Positions 7,247-15,144 of a stretch of 21,364 nucleotides of DNA are shown one piece after another. The position numbers and the translations under genes are program-made. Source of the DNA: DASVXQ01 sp046727955 (GTDB taxonomy: Bacteria > Actinomycetota > CALGFH01); assembly GCA_046727955.1 (NCBI GenBank), contig JBKPDO010000079.1, positions 1-21,364 on the forward strand, read 5' to 3'. Below the pieces are notes generated by a model. That model was given only the letters and a program-made list of their open reading frames with translations, was not told the origin of the DNA and searched no databases. Each line of letters starts with the position of its first letter. Position 1 is the first letter of the stretch.

Positions 7247-7285
7247 TGCAGGTGAGCGAGCGACGGGTCGATCGAAGGGGAAGCC

Positions 7286-8146
7286 ATGGACTACTGCACA
7301 GAGGTGGAGCCGGGAACGAAGGTCGACCTCGCCGGCACCGACCCCGCGGCCAACGGCAAGCTCAGCAAGACCGAGGGGACCAGGCTCGCCAGCGGGCTGT
7401 ACACCGAGCTCAGCGACCTGCAGCAGGAGCTGTACGCCGCCGGGCTCAACAGCCTGCTGGTGGTATTGCAGGGCATGGACACCAGCGGAAAGGACGGCAC
7501 CATCCGCAAGGTCTTCTCCGGCGTGAACCCGCAGGGCTGCCAGGTGACGTCGTTCAAGGCGCCGACCGCCGAGGAGCTCGCTCACGACTTCCTCTGGCGG
7601 GTGCACTGCAACGTTCCCGCCAAGGGGATGATCGGGGTCTTCAACCGCTCCCACTACGAGGACGTGCTGATCGTGCGGGTCCACCAGCTCGTCCCCCGCC
7701 ACGTGTGGAAGGCTCGCTACGACCAGATCAACGACTTCGAGCGGCTGCTGGTCCAGAACGACACCATCGTGTGCAAATTCTTCCTGCACATCTCCAGGGA
7801 CGAGCAGGAGCGGCGCCTGCTCGCGCGTGAGCAGGACGTCGAAAAGGCCTACAAGCTCTCCCCGGACGACTGGAAGGAGCGCGAGCGCTGGGGCGAGTAC
7901 GCCGCCGCCTACGAGGAGGCGCTGGAGCGCTGCAGCACTCCTGAGTCGAAATGGGCGATCGTGCCCGCGAACCGCAAGTGGTACCGGAACCTGGCGGTCG
8001 CGGACGCCCTGGTCGACACCCTGAAGCGTCACCGCAGGGCATGGCGCGCGCGGCTCAAGGAGGAGAGCGAGCGGCGCCTGGCCGAGCTGGCCAACCTGCG
8101 CGAACGGGAGGACCAGGCTCCGGCCCCGGTCGCCAGCTCGAGCTGA
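7286..8146 (+). CDS. ppk2: Polyphosphate kinase 2 family nucleotide phosphotransferase
   Basis: This encodes 286 residues, a single-domain PPK2. Such enzymes transfer phosphate between inorganic polyphosphate and nucleotides (making ADP/ATP or GTP, or the reverse) in the cytoplasm. The evidence is Walker A GMDTSGKDG (63-71), Walker B region GVFNRSHYEDVL (117-128), the conserved LVPRHVWKARYDQINDFERL segment, and a lid segment KLSPDDWKERERW (190-202). The late SKWAIVPANRKWYRNLAVA is also characteristic. The start ATG at 7286 follows GAAGGGGAAG. It is monocistronic, divergent from the RseB-like operon and convergent with the aminotransferase gene, with only 10 bases between the stop codons. The substrate class (mono- or diphosphate) is not determined here. 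Regulation may involve the inverted repeat upstream. Confidence 0.94.
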   Translation: MDYCTEVEPGTKVDLAGTDPAANGKLSKTEGTRLASGLYTELSDLQQELYAAGLNSLLVVLQGMDTSGKDGTIRKVFSGVNPQGCQVTSFKAPTAEELAHDFLWRVHCNVPAKGMIGVFNRSHYEDVLIVRVHQLVPRHVWKARYDQINDFERLLVQNDTIVCKFFLHISRDEQERRLLAREQDVEKAYKLSPDDWKERERWGEYAAAYEEALERCSTPESKWAIVPANRKWYRNLAVADALVDTLKRHRRAWRARLKEESERRLAELANLREREDQAPAPVASSS

Positions 8147-8171
8147 GCGCCGGCGGTCAGGGCTGGCGCTC
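8145..8171. terminator. Hairpin between the convergent ppk2 and aminotransferase genes
   Basis: GAGCGCC (8145-8151) pairs perfectly with GGCGCTC (8165-8171) around a 13-base loop. It overlaps both stop codons (8144-8146 and 8157-8159), so one structure could serve transcription from both sides. There is no T-tract on either side. Confidence 0.5.
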
Positions 8172-9035
8172 GGCCAGGCGGCGGAGGGCGGCCTGGAGGG
8201 CGGCGGCGGCGGGCCCGGGGGAGCCGTCGCCGACGGGCTTGCCGTCGACCGTGACGACCGGCATGACCTCTCGGGTGGAGCTGGAGAGGAAGGCCTCCTC
8301 CGCCCCGCCGAGGTCCTCCTTGGTGAACACGCCTTCGACCACGCGGTAGCCGGTGGGGGCGGCCAGGTCGAGCAGGGCGGCGCGGGTCACGCCGGCGAGG
8401 ATGCCGAGCTCCAGCGAGGGGGTATAGAGGGTGCGGCCGCTGCGCCACCAGAGGTTGGAGGTGGGGGCCTCCAGCAGCTCGCCGCCGAGCCCGATGAACA
8501 CCGCGTCGTCGGCGCCGGCGGCGTGGGCGGCGCGCTGGGCCGCCATGTTGACCGCGTAGCTGGTGGTCTTGACGCCAGGCAGGAGCCACGGCGAGGCGGT
8601 GCGGATCAGCGGGTCGACGGCCATGGTGAGCAGGGCGGCCCGCAGCCCGCGGCGGCGCTGCTCCTCGAACTCGGGCGGCACCTCGGTCACGATCGCCAGT
8701 GCCGTCGAGGCCAGGTCGGTCTCGGTTCCGCGCGTGCAGATGATGCGCAGCACGGCGTCGTCGGCGCGGGCCTCGGCGAGCGCGCGGGCCGCGAGCTCCT
8801 CGAGGCCGTGCGGCAGGGCGAGCTCGAGGCTGGCGGCGGAGTGGGCGAGGCGGACGAGGTGGCGGCCGAGCCGGAACGGGCGGCCGTGGTAGACGCGCAT
8901 GGTCTCGAACGCCGCCTCGCCGCGCAGCAGCGCCAGGTCCAGGGGCGACAGGCCGGGCGTGGCGCCGGGAACGACCCCGGGGCCGGCGGCCAGGACCGCC
9001 AGCACCCGGGGACGCTCGGAATCCTGGACCGCCAT
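8157..9035 (-). CDS. Class IV PLP aminotransferase (branched-chain or aminodeoxychorismate-lyase-like)
   Basis: This encodes 292 residues with the fold-type IV pattern. RGEAAFETMRVYHGRPFRLGRHL lies at 38-60. The PLP-binding lysine sits in PGVKTTSYA (Lys 156). ELLEAPTSNLWW (186-197) contains the conserved Glu and Asn that contact the cofactor. LGILAGVTR and EAFLSSSTREVMPV follow. Members include IlvE, D-amino acid transaminase and PabC. The sequence does not let me choose, although the short length and single-copy context next to glyS fit PabC or a general transaminase. The ATG at 9035 is preferred over a longer frame beginning inside glyS. It is separated from the glyS stop by only 4 bases, so the two genes are co-transcribed. 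Confidence 0.85.
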   Translation of the reverse strand: MAVQDSERPRVLAVLAAGPGVVPGATPGLSPLDLALLRGEAAFETMRVYHGRPFRLGRHLVRLAHSAASLELALPHGLEELAARALAEARADDAVLRIICTRGTETDLASTALAIVTEVPPEFEEQRRRGLRAALLTMAVDPLIRTASPWLLPGVKTTSYAVNMAAQRAAHAAGADDAVFIGLGGELLEAPTSNLWWRSGRTLYTPSLELGILAGVTRAALLDLAAPTGYRVVEGVFTKEDLGGAEEAFLSSSTREVMPVVTVDGKPVGDGSPGPAAAALQAALRRLAERQP

Positions 9036-9039
9036 CTGC

Positions 9040-10404
9040 CTACGCCCGGGGGAGGCGCTCGTCGAGGTAGGCGACGAGCTTGTCGAGGCTGACCCGGTCC
9101 TGCCCCATGGTGTCACGGTCGCGCACCGTGACCGCCCGGTCCTCGAGTGAGTCGAAGTCGACCGTGACGCAGTAGGGCGTGCCGACCTCGTCCTGTCGCC
9201 GGTAGCGGCGGCCGATCGAGCGCGCGTCGTCGTAGTCGATCATCCAGCGCTCACGCAGCAGCCCGGCGACCTCGCGCGCCAGCGGCACCAGCCGCTCGTT
9301 GCGCGACAGCGGCAGGACCGCGGCCTTCAGGGGAGCCAGGCGCTTGTCCAGCCGCAGCACCACCCGCTCTTCGGTACCGCCGGAGGCGGTGGGCGCCTGC
9401 TCCTCTCGGTAGGCGTCGATCAGGAAGGCCAGCGCCGCGCGGTCCACGCCCCCGGAGGGCTCCACCACGTAGGGGATGTAGCGGGTGTTGGTCTCCTGGT
9501 CGTAATACGTGAGGTCCTGCCCGGAGAACCTCTGGTGCTGGCTGAGGTCGAAGTCGCTGCGGTTGGCGATCCCCTCCAGCTCGGACCAGCCGAAGGGGTA
9601 CTTGTACTCGATGTCCACCGCGCGCTTGGCGTAGTGCGCCAGCTCGTCGGCGCCGTGCTCGCGGGTACGCAGGTTCTCCTCGCGGATCCCGAGGTCGAGG
9701 TACCAGCTCATGCGCTCCTCGATCCAGCGCTCGTGCCAGTCCTCGTCGGTGCCGGGCTCGACGAAGAACTCGAGCTCCATCTGCTCGAACTCGCGGGTGC
9801 GGAAGATGAAGTTCCCCGGCGTGATCTCGTTGCGGAAGGCCTTGCCGATCTGGGCGATGCCGAAGGGGATCTTCTTGCGGCTGACCGACTGGACGATCGG
9901 GAAGTCCACGAAGATCCCCTGGGCCGTCTCGGGCCGCAGCCACACCACGGCGGACTCGTCCTCGACCGGGCCCATGAAGGTCTTGAACATCAGGTTGAAG
10001 TTGCGCGGGTCGGTGAAGGGGCCTTTGCCGCAGTTGGGGCATTTCAGCTCGCCGCGCTCCGGCGGCCGGCCGTGCTTGGCCTCGAACGCCTCGATCAGGT
10101 GGTCCTCGCGGAAGCGCTGGTGGCAGTTGGTGCACTCGACCAGCGGGTCGGAGAACGACTCGAGGTGCCCGGAGGCTTCCCAGACCTTTGGCGCCATGAT
10201 GATGGCCGCGTCCTGGCCGACCACGTCGTCGCGCAGCTGGACCACCGCGCGCCACCAGGCCCGCTTGACGTTGTTCTTGAGCTCCACGCCCAGAGGGCCG
10301 TAGTCGTAGCTGGAGCGCAGCCCGCCGTAGATCTCACTGGACTGGAACACGAAGCCGCGGCGTTTGGCGAGGTTGACGATCTGGTCCATCAGGTCAGTGG
10401 GCAC
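9040..10404 (-). CDS. glyS: Glycyl-tRNA synthetase, dimeric type
   Basis: This encodes 454 residues, the alpha2 class II enzyme that charges tRNA-Gly with glycine. Visible features are the N-terminal KRRGFVFQSSEIYGG, two zinc-type cysteine pairs CTNC (91/94) and CPNC (122/125), RPETAQGIFVDF, motif 2 FRNEITP with REFEQMELEFF, the glycine-site segment EIEGIANRSDFDL-like (here ELEGIANRSDFDL), motif 3 EPSGGVDRAALA, and a C-terminal anticodon-binding domain. The start is GTG at 10404, because AGGAGG (10411-10416) lies 6 bases upstream. An ATG at 10431 in the same frame would bury that site. A perfect hairpin sits just upstream of the Shine-Dalgarno site. This is a housekeeping gene, first in an operon with the aminotransferase. 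Confidence 0.97.
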   Translation of the reverse strand: MPTDLMDQIVNLAKRRGFVFQSSEIYGGLRSSYDYGPLGVELKNNVKRAWWRAVVQLRDDVVGQDAAIIMAPKVWEASGHLESFSDPLVECTNCHQRFREDHLIEAFEAKHGRPPERGELKCPNCGKGPFTDPRNFNLMFKTFMGPVEDESAVVWLRPETAQGIFVDFPIVQSVSRKKIPFGIAQIGKAFRNEITPGNFIFRTREFEQMELEFFVEPGTDEDWHERWIEERMSWYLDLGIREENLRTREHGADELAHYAKRAVDIEYKYPFGWSELEGIANRSDFDLSQHQRFSGQDLTYYDQETNTRYIPYVVEPSGGVDRAALAFLIDAYREEQAPTASGGTEERVVLRLDKRLAPLKAAVLPLSRNERLVPLAREVAGLLRERWMIDYDDARSIGRRYRRQDEVGTPYCVTVDFDSLEDRAVTVRDRDTMGQDRVSLDKLVAYLDERLPRA

Positions 10405-10420
10405 TTGCTGCCTCCTCTGG

Positions 10421-10445
10421 GCCGCCTGCATGGCCTGCAGGCGGC
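10421..10445 (-). promoter_or_regulatory. Perfect hairpin in the glyS leader
   Basis: GCCGCCTGCA (10421-10430) and TGCAGGCGGC (10436-10445) form a 10-bp perfect stem with a 5-base loop. It ends 5 bases before the glyS Shine-Dalgarno site, so in the mRNA it could affect ribosome access or transcript stability. It is not a T-box: I see no T-box consensus or antiterminator. Confidence 0.6.
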
Positions 10446-10482
10446 GGGGCTTTGAGTTGGGTCGGAATTGATATCTTGACCA

Positions 10483-10488
10483 ATCCTA
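10483..10488 (-). promoter_or_regulatory. Possible -10 element for glyS
   Basis: TAGGAT on the minus strand fits TANNNT and lies about 80 bases upstream of the GTG start, giving a leader that would include the hairpin. The -35 region is not recognisable. Confidence 0.3.
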
Positions 10489-10584
10489 CCCGAGTCCGAC
10501 GAGTGGATTTCACGGGCTGTCCACAGAGGCCGCCAGCGCAACCGCGCCGGCCCCTCGACCCACGACCCTCAGGCCGCCACGCCC

Positions 10585-11127
10585 TCAGGCCGAGGGGACG
10601 AACTCGTGGGTGCGGCGGCCGAGCAGGCTGTCGGGGAACACCTGGGTGTCGAGCTCGGCGGAGAGCAGGCGCGCCAGGAACGCGGTGACCGGAAGGCGGT
10701 GGACCTCGTGACGGGTGGAGCGGGCGGCGAAGGCCACCACGCCCCAGGCGGCCGGCTCGTCCTCGGTCAGCCAGTACAGCTCGTTGCCGTTGTCGCTGCG
10801 GCCGAGCGGCAGCAGCCCGCCCGGCTCCGGGTATGGCGGCAGCGGCAGCCGCTGGGGGAACTTCGCCCTGCTCTCGGCATAGGCGGCCAGCATCGCGTCC
10901 CTCTCGTGGAGGAGGTTGCCGGCCTCGTCGCGCGCGAACGGATTCAGCAGGTAGAGGAAGTCGTCGAACTTCCCCGAGCCGTACAGCTCGGTGAACGCCT
11001 TGTAGTCGCCGGGCAGGGCGGTGGCGAGGGCCGCCTCGACCTGGGGCCAGCGGTCGGGCACGCCCGGCTCGAGCGGCTCGGCGGGCGGCGGCGCGATCGC
11101 GCGCAGACGGTCCAGGTCGGGCGTCAT
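10585..11127 (-). CDS. SUKH (SMI1/KNR4) family protein, putative immunity protein
   Basis: This encodes 180 residues. The core LPGDYKAFTELYGSGKFDDF (39-58) followed by LLNPF is the characteristic SMI1/KNR4 signature, and GLLPLGRSDNGNELYWLTED supplies the second conserved block. SUKH proteins are widespread as cytoplasmic immunity proteins that neutralise toxin nucleases, though some are not linked to toxins. There is no signal peptide. The gene lies 48 bases downstream of a membrane-anchored non-specific nuclease gene on the same strand, which is the order expected for a toxin with its immunity gene. The ATG at 11127 follows GAGGAGGAG by about 9 bases, and that site directly abuts a tandem repeat. 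Binding to this nuclease is inferred, not shown. Confidence 0.82.
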   Translation of the reverse strand: MTPDLDRLRAIAPPPAEPLEPGVPDRWPQVEAALATALPGDYKAFTELYGSGKFDDFLYLLNPFARDEAGNLLHERDAMLAAYAESRAKFPQRLPLPPYPEPGGLLPLGRSDNGNELYWLTEDEPAAWGVVAFAARSTRHEVHRLPVTAFLARLLSAELDTQVFPDSLLGRRTHEFVPSA

Positions 11128-11142
11128 GCCTGTCGACTCCTC

Positions 11143-11182
11143 CTCAGCGGCTCAGCGGCTCAGCGGCTCAGCGGCTCAGTGG
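11143..11182. repeat. 8-bp tandem repeat between nuclease and SUKH genes
   Basis: Four perfect copies of CTCAGCGG (11143-11174) and a fifth with one change (CTCAGTGG). On the coding strand every unit carries TGA, so the array supplies the nuclease stop and stops in all frames. It runs up to the SUKH Shine-Dalgarno site. Confidence 0.85.
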
Positions 11183-11913
11183 CTTGGCGGCACCACGTAC
11201 TCCTTGACCGCCGCCTCCGGGGTGTTGGCGACCTCGACGTCCATGCGGAAGCCGCGGCTGCCGACGGCCCGGATGCGGATCGCGCGGGGCGCGCCGCGCG
11301 CCGAGGCGCTCTGGTAGAGCGGGCGCACCTCGTAGCGCACGGTCTCGCCGGCCTGCACCGCATCGGCGACCATCGTCTCGTAGTCGCGCATGACCGGTGA
11401 GTTGGCGCGCGACTGGTACATGGCGACCAGGTTGCTCGAGACCTGGCCGGAGCCGCCGAGCTGGCGGCCCAGCAGGTGGCCGCGGGCGCGGTTGCGGGAC
11501 GGCAGCTCGGCGAGGCCGGGCGGGCGGATCGACTGGTCGGGCTCCGAGCCGAGCTGGTCGCGCCCGGCAGCGGCCACCATCGCCGGCGTGATCGTGGCGG
11601 TGATGCCGCTGCGCTGCCCGGTGCGGGGGTCGACCCTGCCGTAGTCGACCTTGCCGCCGAGGCGCTGGATCGCGCGGACGTTGCTGGCGAGATCGTCGGC
11701 GTGGCCGCCACGGTCACCGTGGTCGTCGCGGTGGCCGCCGGGGGGCGCGGTAACGGGCGGCTGGCGCAGCTGGGGAGGAAGTCCCTTGTCGAAGACGTCG
11801 GACCCCACCACCCATAGGCCCGCCAGCACCAGCAGCGTGATCACGAGCGTCAGCGGGCTGGCCCGGCCTCGGCGAGAGCGAAAGCGCGACCGGCGCCTTC
11901 GAGCTGGGGACAT
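11176..11913 (-). CDS. Membrane-anchored DNA/RNA non-specific endonuclease
   Basis: This encodes 245 residues. The N-terminus is very arginine-rich (1-18), followed by one hydrophobic segment (about 20-38), which predicts a type II anchor with the rest outside. A linker rich in Pro, Gly, His and Asp (44-75) follows. The C-terminal domain matches the Endonuclea_NS_2 / EssD-like nuclease pattern: a beta segment with DPRTGQRSGITATITP, then RARGHLLGRQLGGSG (His 146, expected catalytic base), NLV (Asn 161), SRANSPVMRDYETMV (Asn 171, Glu 179) and VRYEVRPLY. The family usually has DRGH; here the first residue is Ala (ARGH), and I cannot tell whether activity suffers. AGGACG lies upstream of ATG 11913. 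The SUKH gene follows directly, suggesting an exported toxin with its immunity protein. A scavenging nuclease is the alternative. Confidence 0.8.
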   Translation of the reverse strand: MSPARRRRSRFRSRRGRASPLTLVITLLVLAGLWVVGSDVFDKGLPPQLRQPPVTAPPGGHRDDHGDRGGHADDLASNVRAIQRLGGKVDYGRVDPRTGQRSGITATITPAMVAAAGRDQLGSEPDQSIRPPGLAELPSRNRARGHLLGRQLGGSGQVSSNLVAMYQSRANSPVMRDYETMVADAVQAGETVRYEVRPLYQSASARGAPRAIRIRAVGSRGFRMDVEVANTPEAAVKEYVVPPSH

Positions 11914-11993
11914 GCGGCGGGACGTCCTTTCCTCGGCTTCCGGACGAAGCAGGATCCTCCCGCTCTTTCTACCCAGCGACCGGGTCCTCTACC

Positions 11994-12878
11994 TCATACG
12001 CCAGCGGGGTGCCAGACGGTCTTGATCTCGAGGAACTGCGCGATCCAGTAGGGGTCCTGGCCGCCTGCGTCGTCCAGCCAATCGCGCGTGGCGAGCCGGA
12101 CCGGCGCGGCCACCCGCTTGACGTTCTCGGCCGCGGCAAGCTCGACGTCCCGCAGCAGGGCGAGGTCAAGGCCCGCGAGGTCGAGGGCGTCGACGTCCAT
12201 GTGGGCGGCCAGCGGCTTGACCAGCTCGGCGGTGAAGCCCGTGAGCAGGTTGACGACGCCGCCCGGCAGGTCACTGGTGGCGAGCACTTCGGTGAGGGTG
12301 ACCGCCGGCAGGGGCCGGGTCTCGGAGGCGAGCACCAGCGCGGTGTTGCCCGACACGATGACCGGGGCCAGCCTGGAGACCAGGCCGAGCAGGGAGGAGT
12401 CGGGCGGGGCGACCAGGCCGACGACGCCGGTCGGCTCGGGCACGGAGAAGTTGAAGTACGGCCCGGCCACTGGGTTGGCGGAGCCGAGCACCTGGTCGAT
12501 CTTGTCGGCCCAGCCGGCGTACCACACCCAGCGGTCGATCGCCTTGGCCACGGCTTCCTCCGCAGCCCGGCGGCTCGACCCCTCGGCGCTGGCCACCTCG
12601 TCGACGAACTGCTTGCGCCTGCCCTCGAGCATCTCGGCGATGCGGTAGAGGATCTGACCGCGGTTGTAGGCGGTGAGCCCGGACCAGCCGGGGAACGCGC
12701 CGCGGGCGGACCGCACCGCGTCGCGCACGTCCTTGCGGGAGGCGCGGCAGGCGTTGGCGAGAGGCTTGCCGCGGGCGTCCGACACCAGATAAGAGCGCCC
12801 CGACTCGGTTCGGGGGAACTTCCCTCCGATATACAGCTTGTAGGTCTTGCGCACCTCGAGCCGCTCGCCCTCAGCCAC
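11994..12878 (-). CDS. Short aldehyde dehydrogenase-family protein lacking catalytic residues
   Basis: This encodes 294 residues covering only the N-terminal, NAD-binding-like part of an aldehyde dehydrogenase: YKLYIGGKFPRTESGRSY, LYRIAEMLEGRR, WYAGWADKIDQVLG and APVIVSGNTALVL. The ENFP/PWNFP site is replaced by APPDSS, the following Lys is Ser, and the regions that would hold the general-base Glu (ELGGK) and nucleophilic Cys (GQxC) are absent. The protein ends in DPYWIAQFLEIKTVWHPAG, which I recall as a conserved tail of such short proteins, so it is likely a real subfamily and not decay. It probably pairs with the full-length enzyme encoded at 19078-20562. GTG at 12878 is chosen because GGGAG lies 6 bases upstream; TTG at 12884 would abut that site. 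Confidence 0.75.
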   Translation of the reverse strand: MAEGERLEVRKTYKLYIGGKFPRTESGRSYLVSDARGKPLANACRASRKDVRDAVRSARGAFPGWSGLTAYNRGQILYRIAEMLEGRRKQFVDEVASAEGSSRRAAEEAVAKAIDRWVWYAGWADKIDQVLGSANPVAGPYFNFSVPEPTGVVGLVAPPDSSLLGLVSRLAPVIVSGNTALVLASETRPLPAVTLTEVLATSDLPGGVVNLLTGFTAELVKPLAAHMDVDALDLAGLDLALLRDVELAAAENVKRVAAPVRLATRDWLDDAGGQDPYWIAQFLEIKTVWHPAGV

Positions 12879-12925
12879 GGTCAACTCCCATCCGCCCCCA
12901 TCCGCTCGGCGCCTCCGCGACAGCG

Positions 12926-12961
12926 TACCGCTCGCCGTACCGCCCGCCGCACCGCTCGCCG
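12926..12961. repeat. 12-bp tandem repeat, three copies
   Basis: TACCGCTCGCCG, TACCGCCCGCCG and CACCGCTCGCCG follow each other without gaps in the 90-base space between the permease stop and the short aldehyde dehydrogenase start. Confidence 0.75.
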
Positions 12962-12968
12962 GGAACGG

Positions 12969-13917
12969 TCAGGCCTTGACGTCCGCGCGACGCACCCGGG
13001 CGAGGGCGAGCAGCCAGCCCGCCACGACCAGCCCGGCCAGGCCGTAGAGCCCGGCCTGATGGCTGGGCTGCGGCACCCGGACGGGGAAGCTGCCGGGCCA
13101 CAGGTAGAACGGGGTCGCGCCGACCTCCCGGAAGCCCATCCAGCCGGCGACCCAGTAGCTCAGGGTGCCCCTGCTGGTGACCGGGTAGTTTCCCGCCACC
13201 AGCGAGCCCAGCACGAAGACCAGCGCCAGGAAGAACGAGCCGAGCGTGTTGCGGGTCAGCACGGCGGCGAGCACCCCCACCACCACGAAGGCGGCCAGCA
13301 CCAGCGGAGCGCGGGCGAGTTGCGGCGCGGCCGCCCGCCACGCCACCGCCGGCGACAGCGGCGAGCCGCCCAGCCGGTAGCTGTCGAGGACGAACGAGAG
13401 CGGCACGAGCACCGCCCAGACGCCGAGCAGCAGGCCAGCGCCCGCGAGCCACAGGCTGGCGAGCTTGGCCGCCAGCACCCGCCAGCGCCGCCCCTCCTGA
13501 ACCAGCACCTGCTTGATGGTGCGGCCGCTCCACTCGTTGCCGACGTGGCCGGCGGCGAGCAGCAGCAGCGCCAGCGCGCCCGGGACGGAGGCCAGCATCC
13601 CCGCGGCCACCACACCGCTCCCGAGCGGGTCCTGCAGCAGCCGGCCCGTGGCCGCCGTCCGCTCCAGCTGGCGCCGGTAGTCGAGCTCGTCCTGCCGGGC
13701 CAGCTCGTGCTGGCGCCGCAGCTCCCCGTCGCACTGCGGTCCCTGCGGAAGGCCCACCTCGGCGCAGGACGTCGGTGCCGTGAAGAAGACCTTGCTCTGC
13801 TGGTCCTGTAGGTACTGGGTACGGGCGTCGCGCACGGCGTTCCAGCCGCTGACCGCGACGAACGCGGCCAGCGCGACGAACGTCCACACCGCCAGCGGGC
13901 GGCGCAGCTTGGCCAGC

Positions 13918-13937
<20 letters not shown>
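12969..13937 (-). CDS. ABC-2 type transporter permease
   Basis: This encodes 322 residues. One membrane segment lies near the N-terminus (LAVWTFVALAAFVAVSGW), followed by a hydrophilic extracytoplasmic loop of about 90 residues with two cysteines and many charged residues. About five further segments follow, including ASVPGALALLLLAAGHVG, LWLAGAGLLLGVWAVLVPLS, PLVLAAFVVVGVLAAVL and SFFLALVFVLGSLVAG. EWSGRTIKQVLVQEGRRWRV is the typical ABC-2 cytoplasmic coupling region. GTG at 13937 is chosen because GGGAGGAG lies about 5 bases upstream and overlaps the ATPase gene end by 20 bases; a longer open frame is the shadow of that gene. It is the membrane partner of the preceding ATPase. Substrate unknown. 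Confidence 0.86.
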
Positions 13938-14802
<865 letters not shown>

Positions 14803-14907
14803 GCCGCTGCAGCGGATGGCGTCGATGGCGTCGGCCCTCCAGTTTCATCGGATCCCGCGGCTGCGGCTCGACTGCTCGATTCCGCCGAACCCGCTTGGGT
14901 GCGCCAG

Positions 14908-14936
14908 ATCGTCGAACGCGCGCGAGACCAAGTCAA
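14908..14936 (-). promoter_or_regulatory. Possible promoter for the second ABC operon
   Basis: On the minus strand TTGACT (14931-14936) and GACGAT (14908-14913) are separated by 17 bases. The -35 is good and the -10 is weak. Transcription would start near 14901, about 75-100 bases before the ATPase start. Confidence 0.35.
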
Positions 14937-14984
14937 ACCAGCGCCACGGGGACCAGGGTGGGTTAGGCTGGCGGTGGCCCCAGG

Positions 14985-15053
14985 CGGTCCCAGGGCGGTC
15001 CCAGGGCGGCGGCGGTCCCAGGGCCGGTCCCAGGGCCGGTCCCAGGGCGGTCC
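14985..15053. repeat. GC-rich tandem repeat in a divergent promoter region
   Basis: CGGTCCCAGGG occurs at 14985, 14996, 15013, 15025 and 15037, and is started again at 15048. Spacing is 11-17 bases, mostly 11-12. It lies in the roughly 300-base gap (14845-15144) between the divergent ABC operon and molybdenum hydroxylase operon, which has no gene. It may be regulatory or a simple slippage product. Confidence 0.75.
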
Positions 15054-15066
15054 GACCCCCCCGACT

Positions 15067-15119
15067 CCCGCCCGACCCGACTGATCCCCGCCCGACCCGA
15101 CGATCCCCGCCCGACCCGG
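15067..15119. repeat. Second tandem repeat upstream of the hydroxylase operon
   Basis: CCCGCCCGACCCGA occurs at 15067, 15087 and (last base changed) 15106, a period of 19-20 bases, about two turns of the helix. It ends 26 bases before the hydroxylase large-subunit start. Confidence 0.7.
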
Positions 15120-15144
15120 GAGCAGACCTGGAACGGAGCCACGC

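Noticed and set aside
9036..9116. A longer start for the class IV aminotransferase inside glyS.
   Set aside because: The added residues overlap the conserved glyS end and do not resemble the family; ATG 9035 gives the normal N-terminus and a 4-base gap.
10405..10431. glyS start at ATG 10431.
   Set aside because: It would place the strong AGGAGG inside the coding region and the start inside the hairpin; GTG 10404 has ideal spacing.
10405..10500. T-box riboswitch ahead of glyS.
   Set aside because: No T-box consensus, specifier loop or antiterminator is visible; only a simple hairpin is present.
12009..13811. A 600-codon plus-strand open frame across the short aldehyde dehydrogenase and permease.
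   Set aside because: It runs antisense through two recognised genes and is Arg/Gly/Ala-rich, as expected for a GC-driven frame.
14985..15119. CRISPR array.
   Set aside because: The units are 11-20 bases, nearly adjacent, with no unique spacers and no cas genes.
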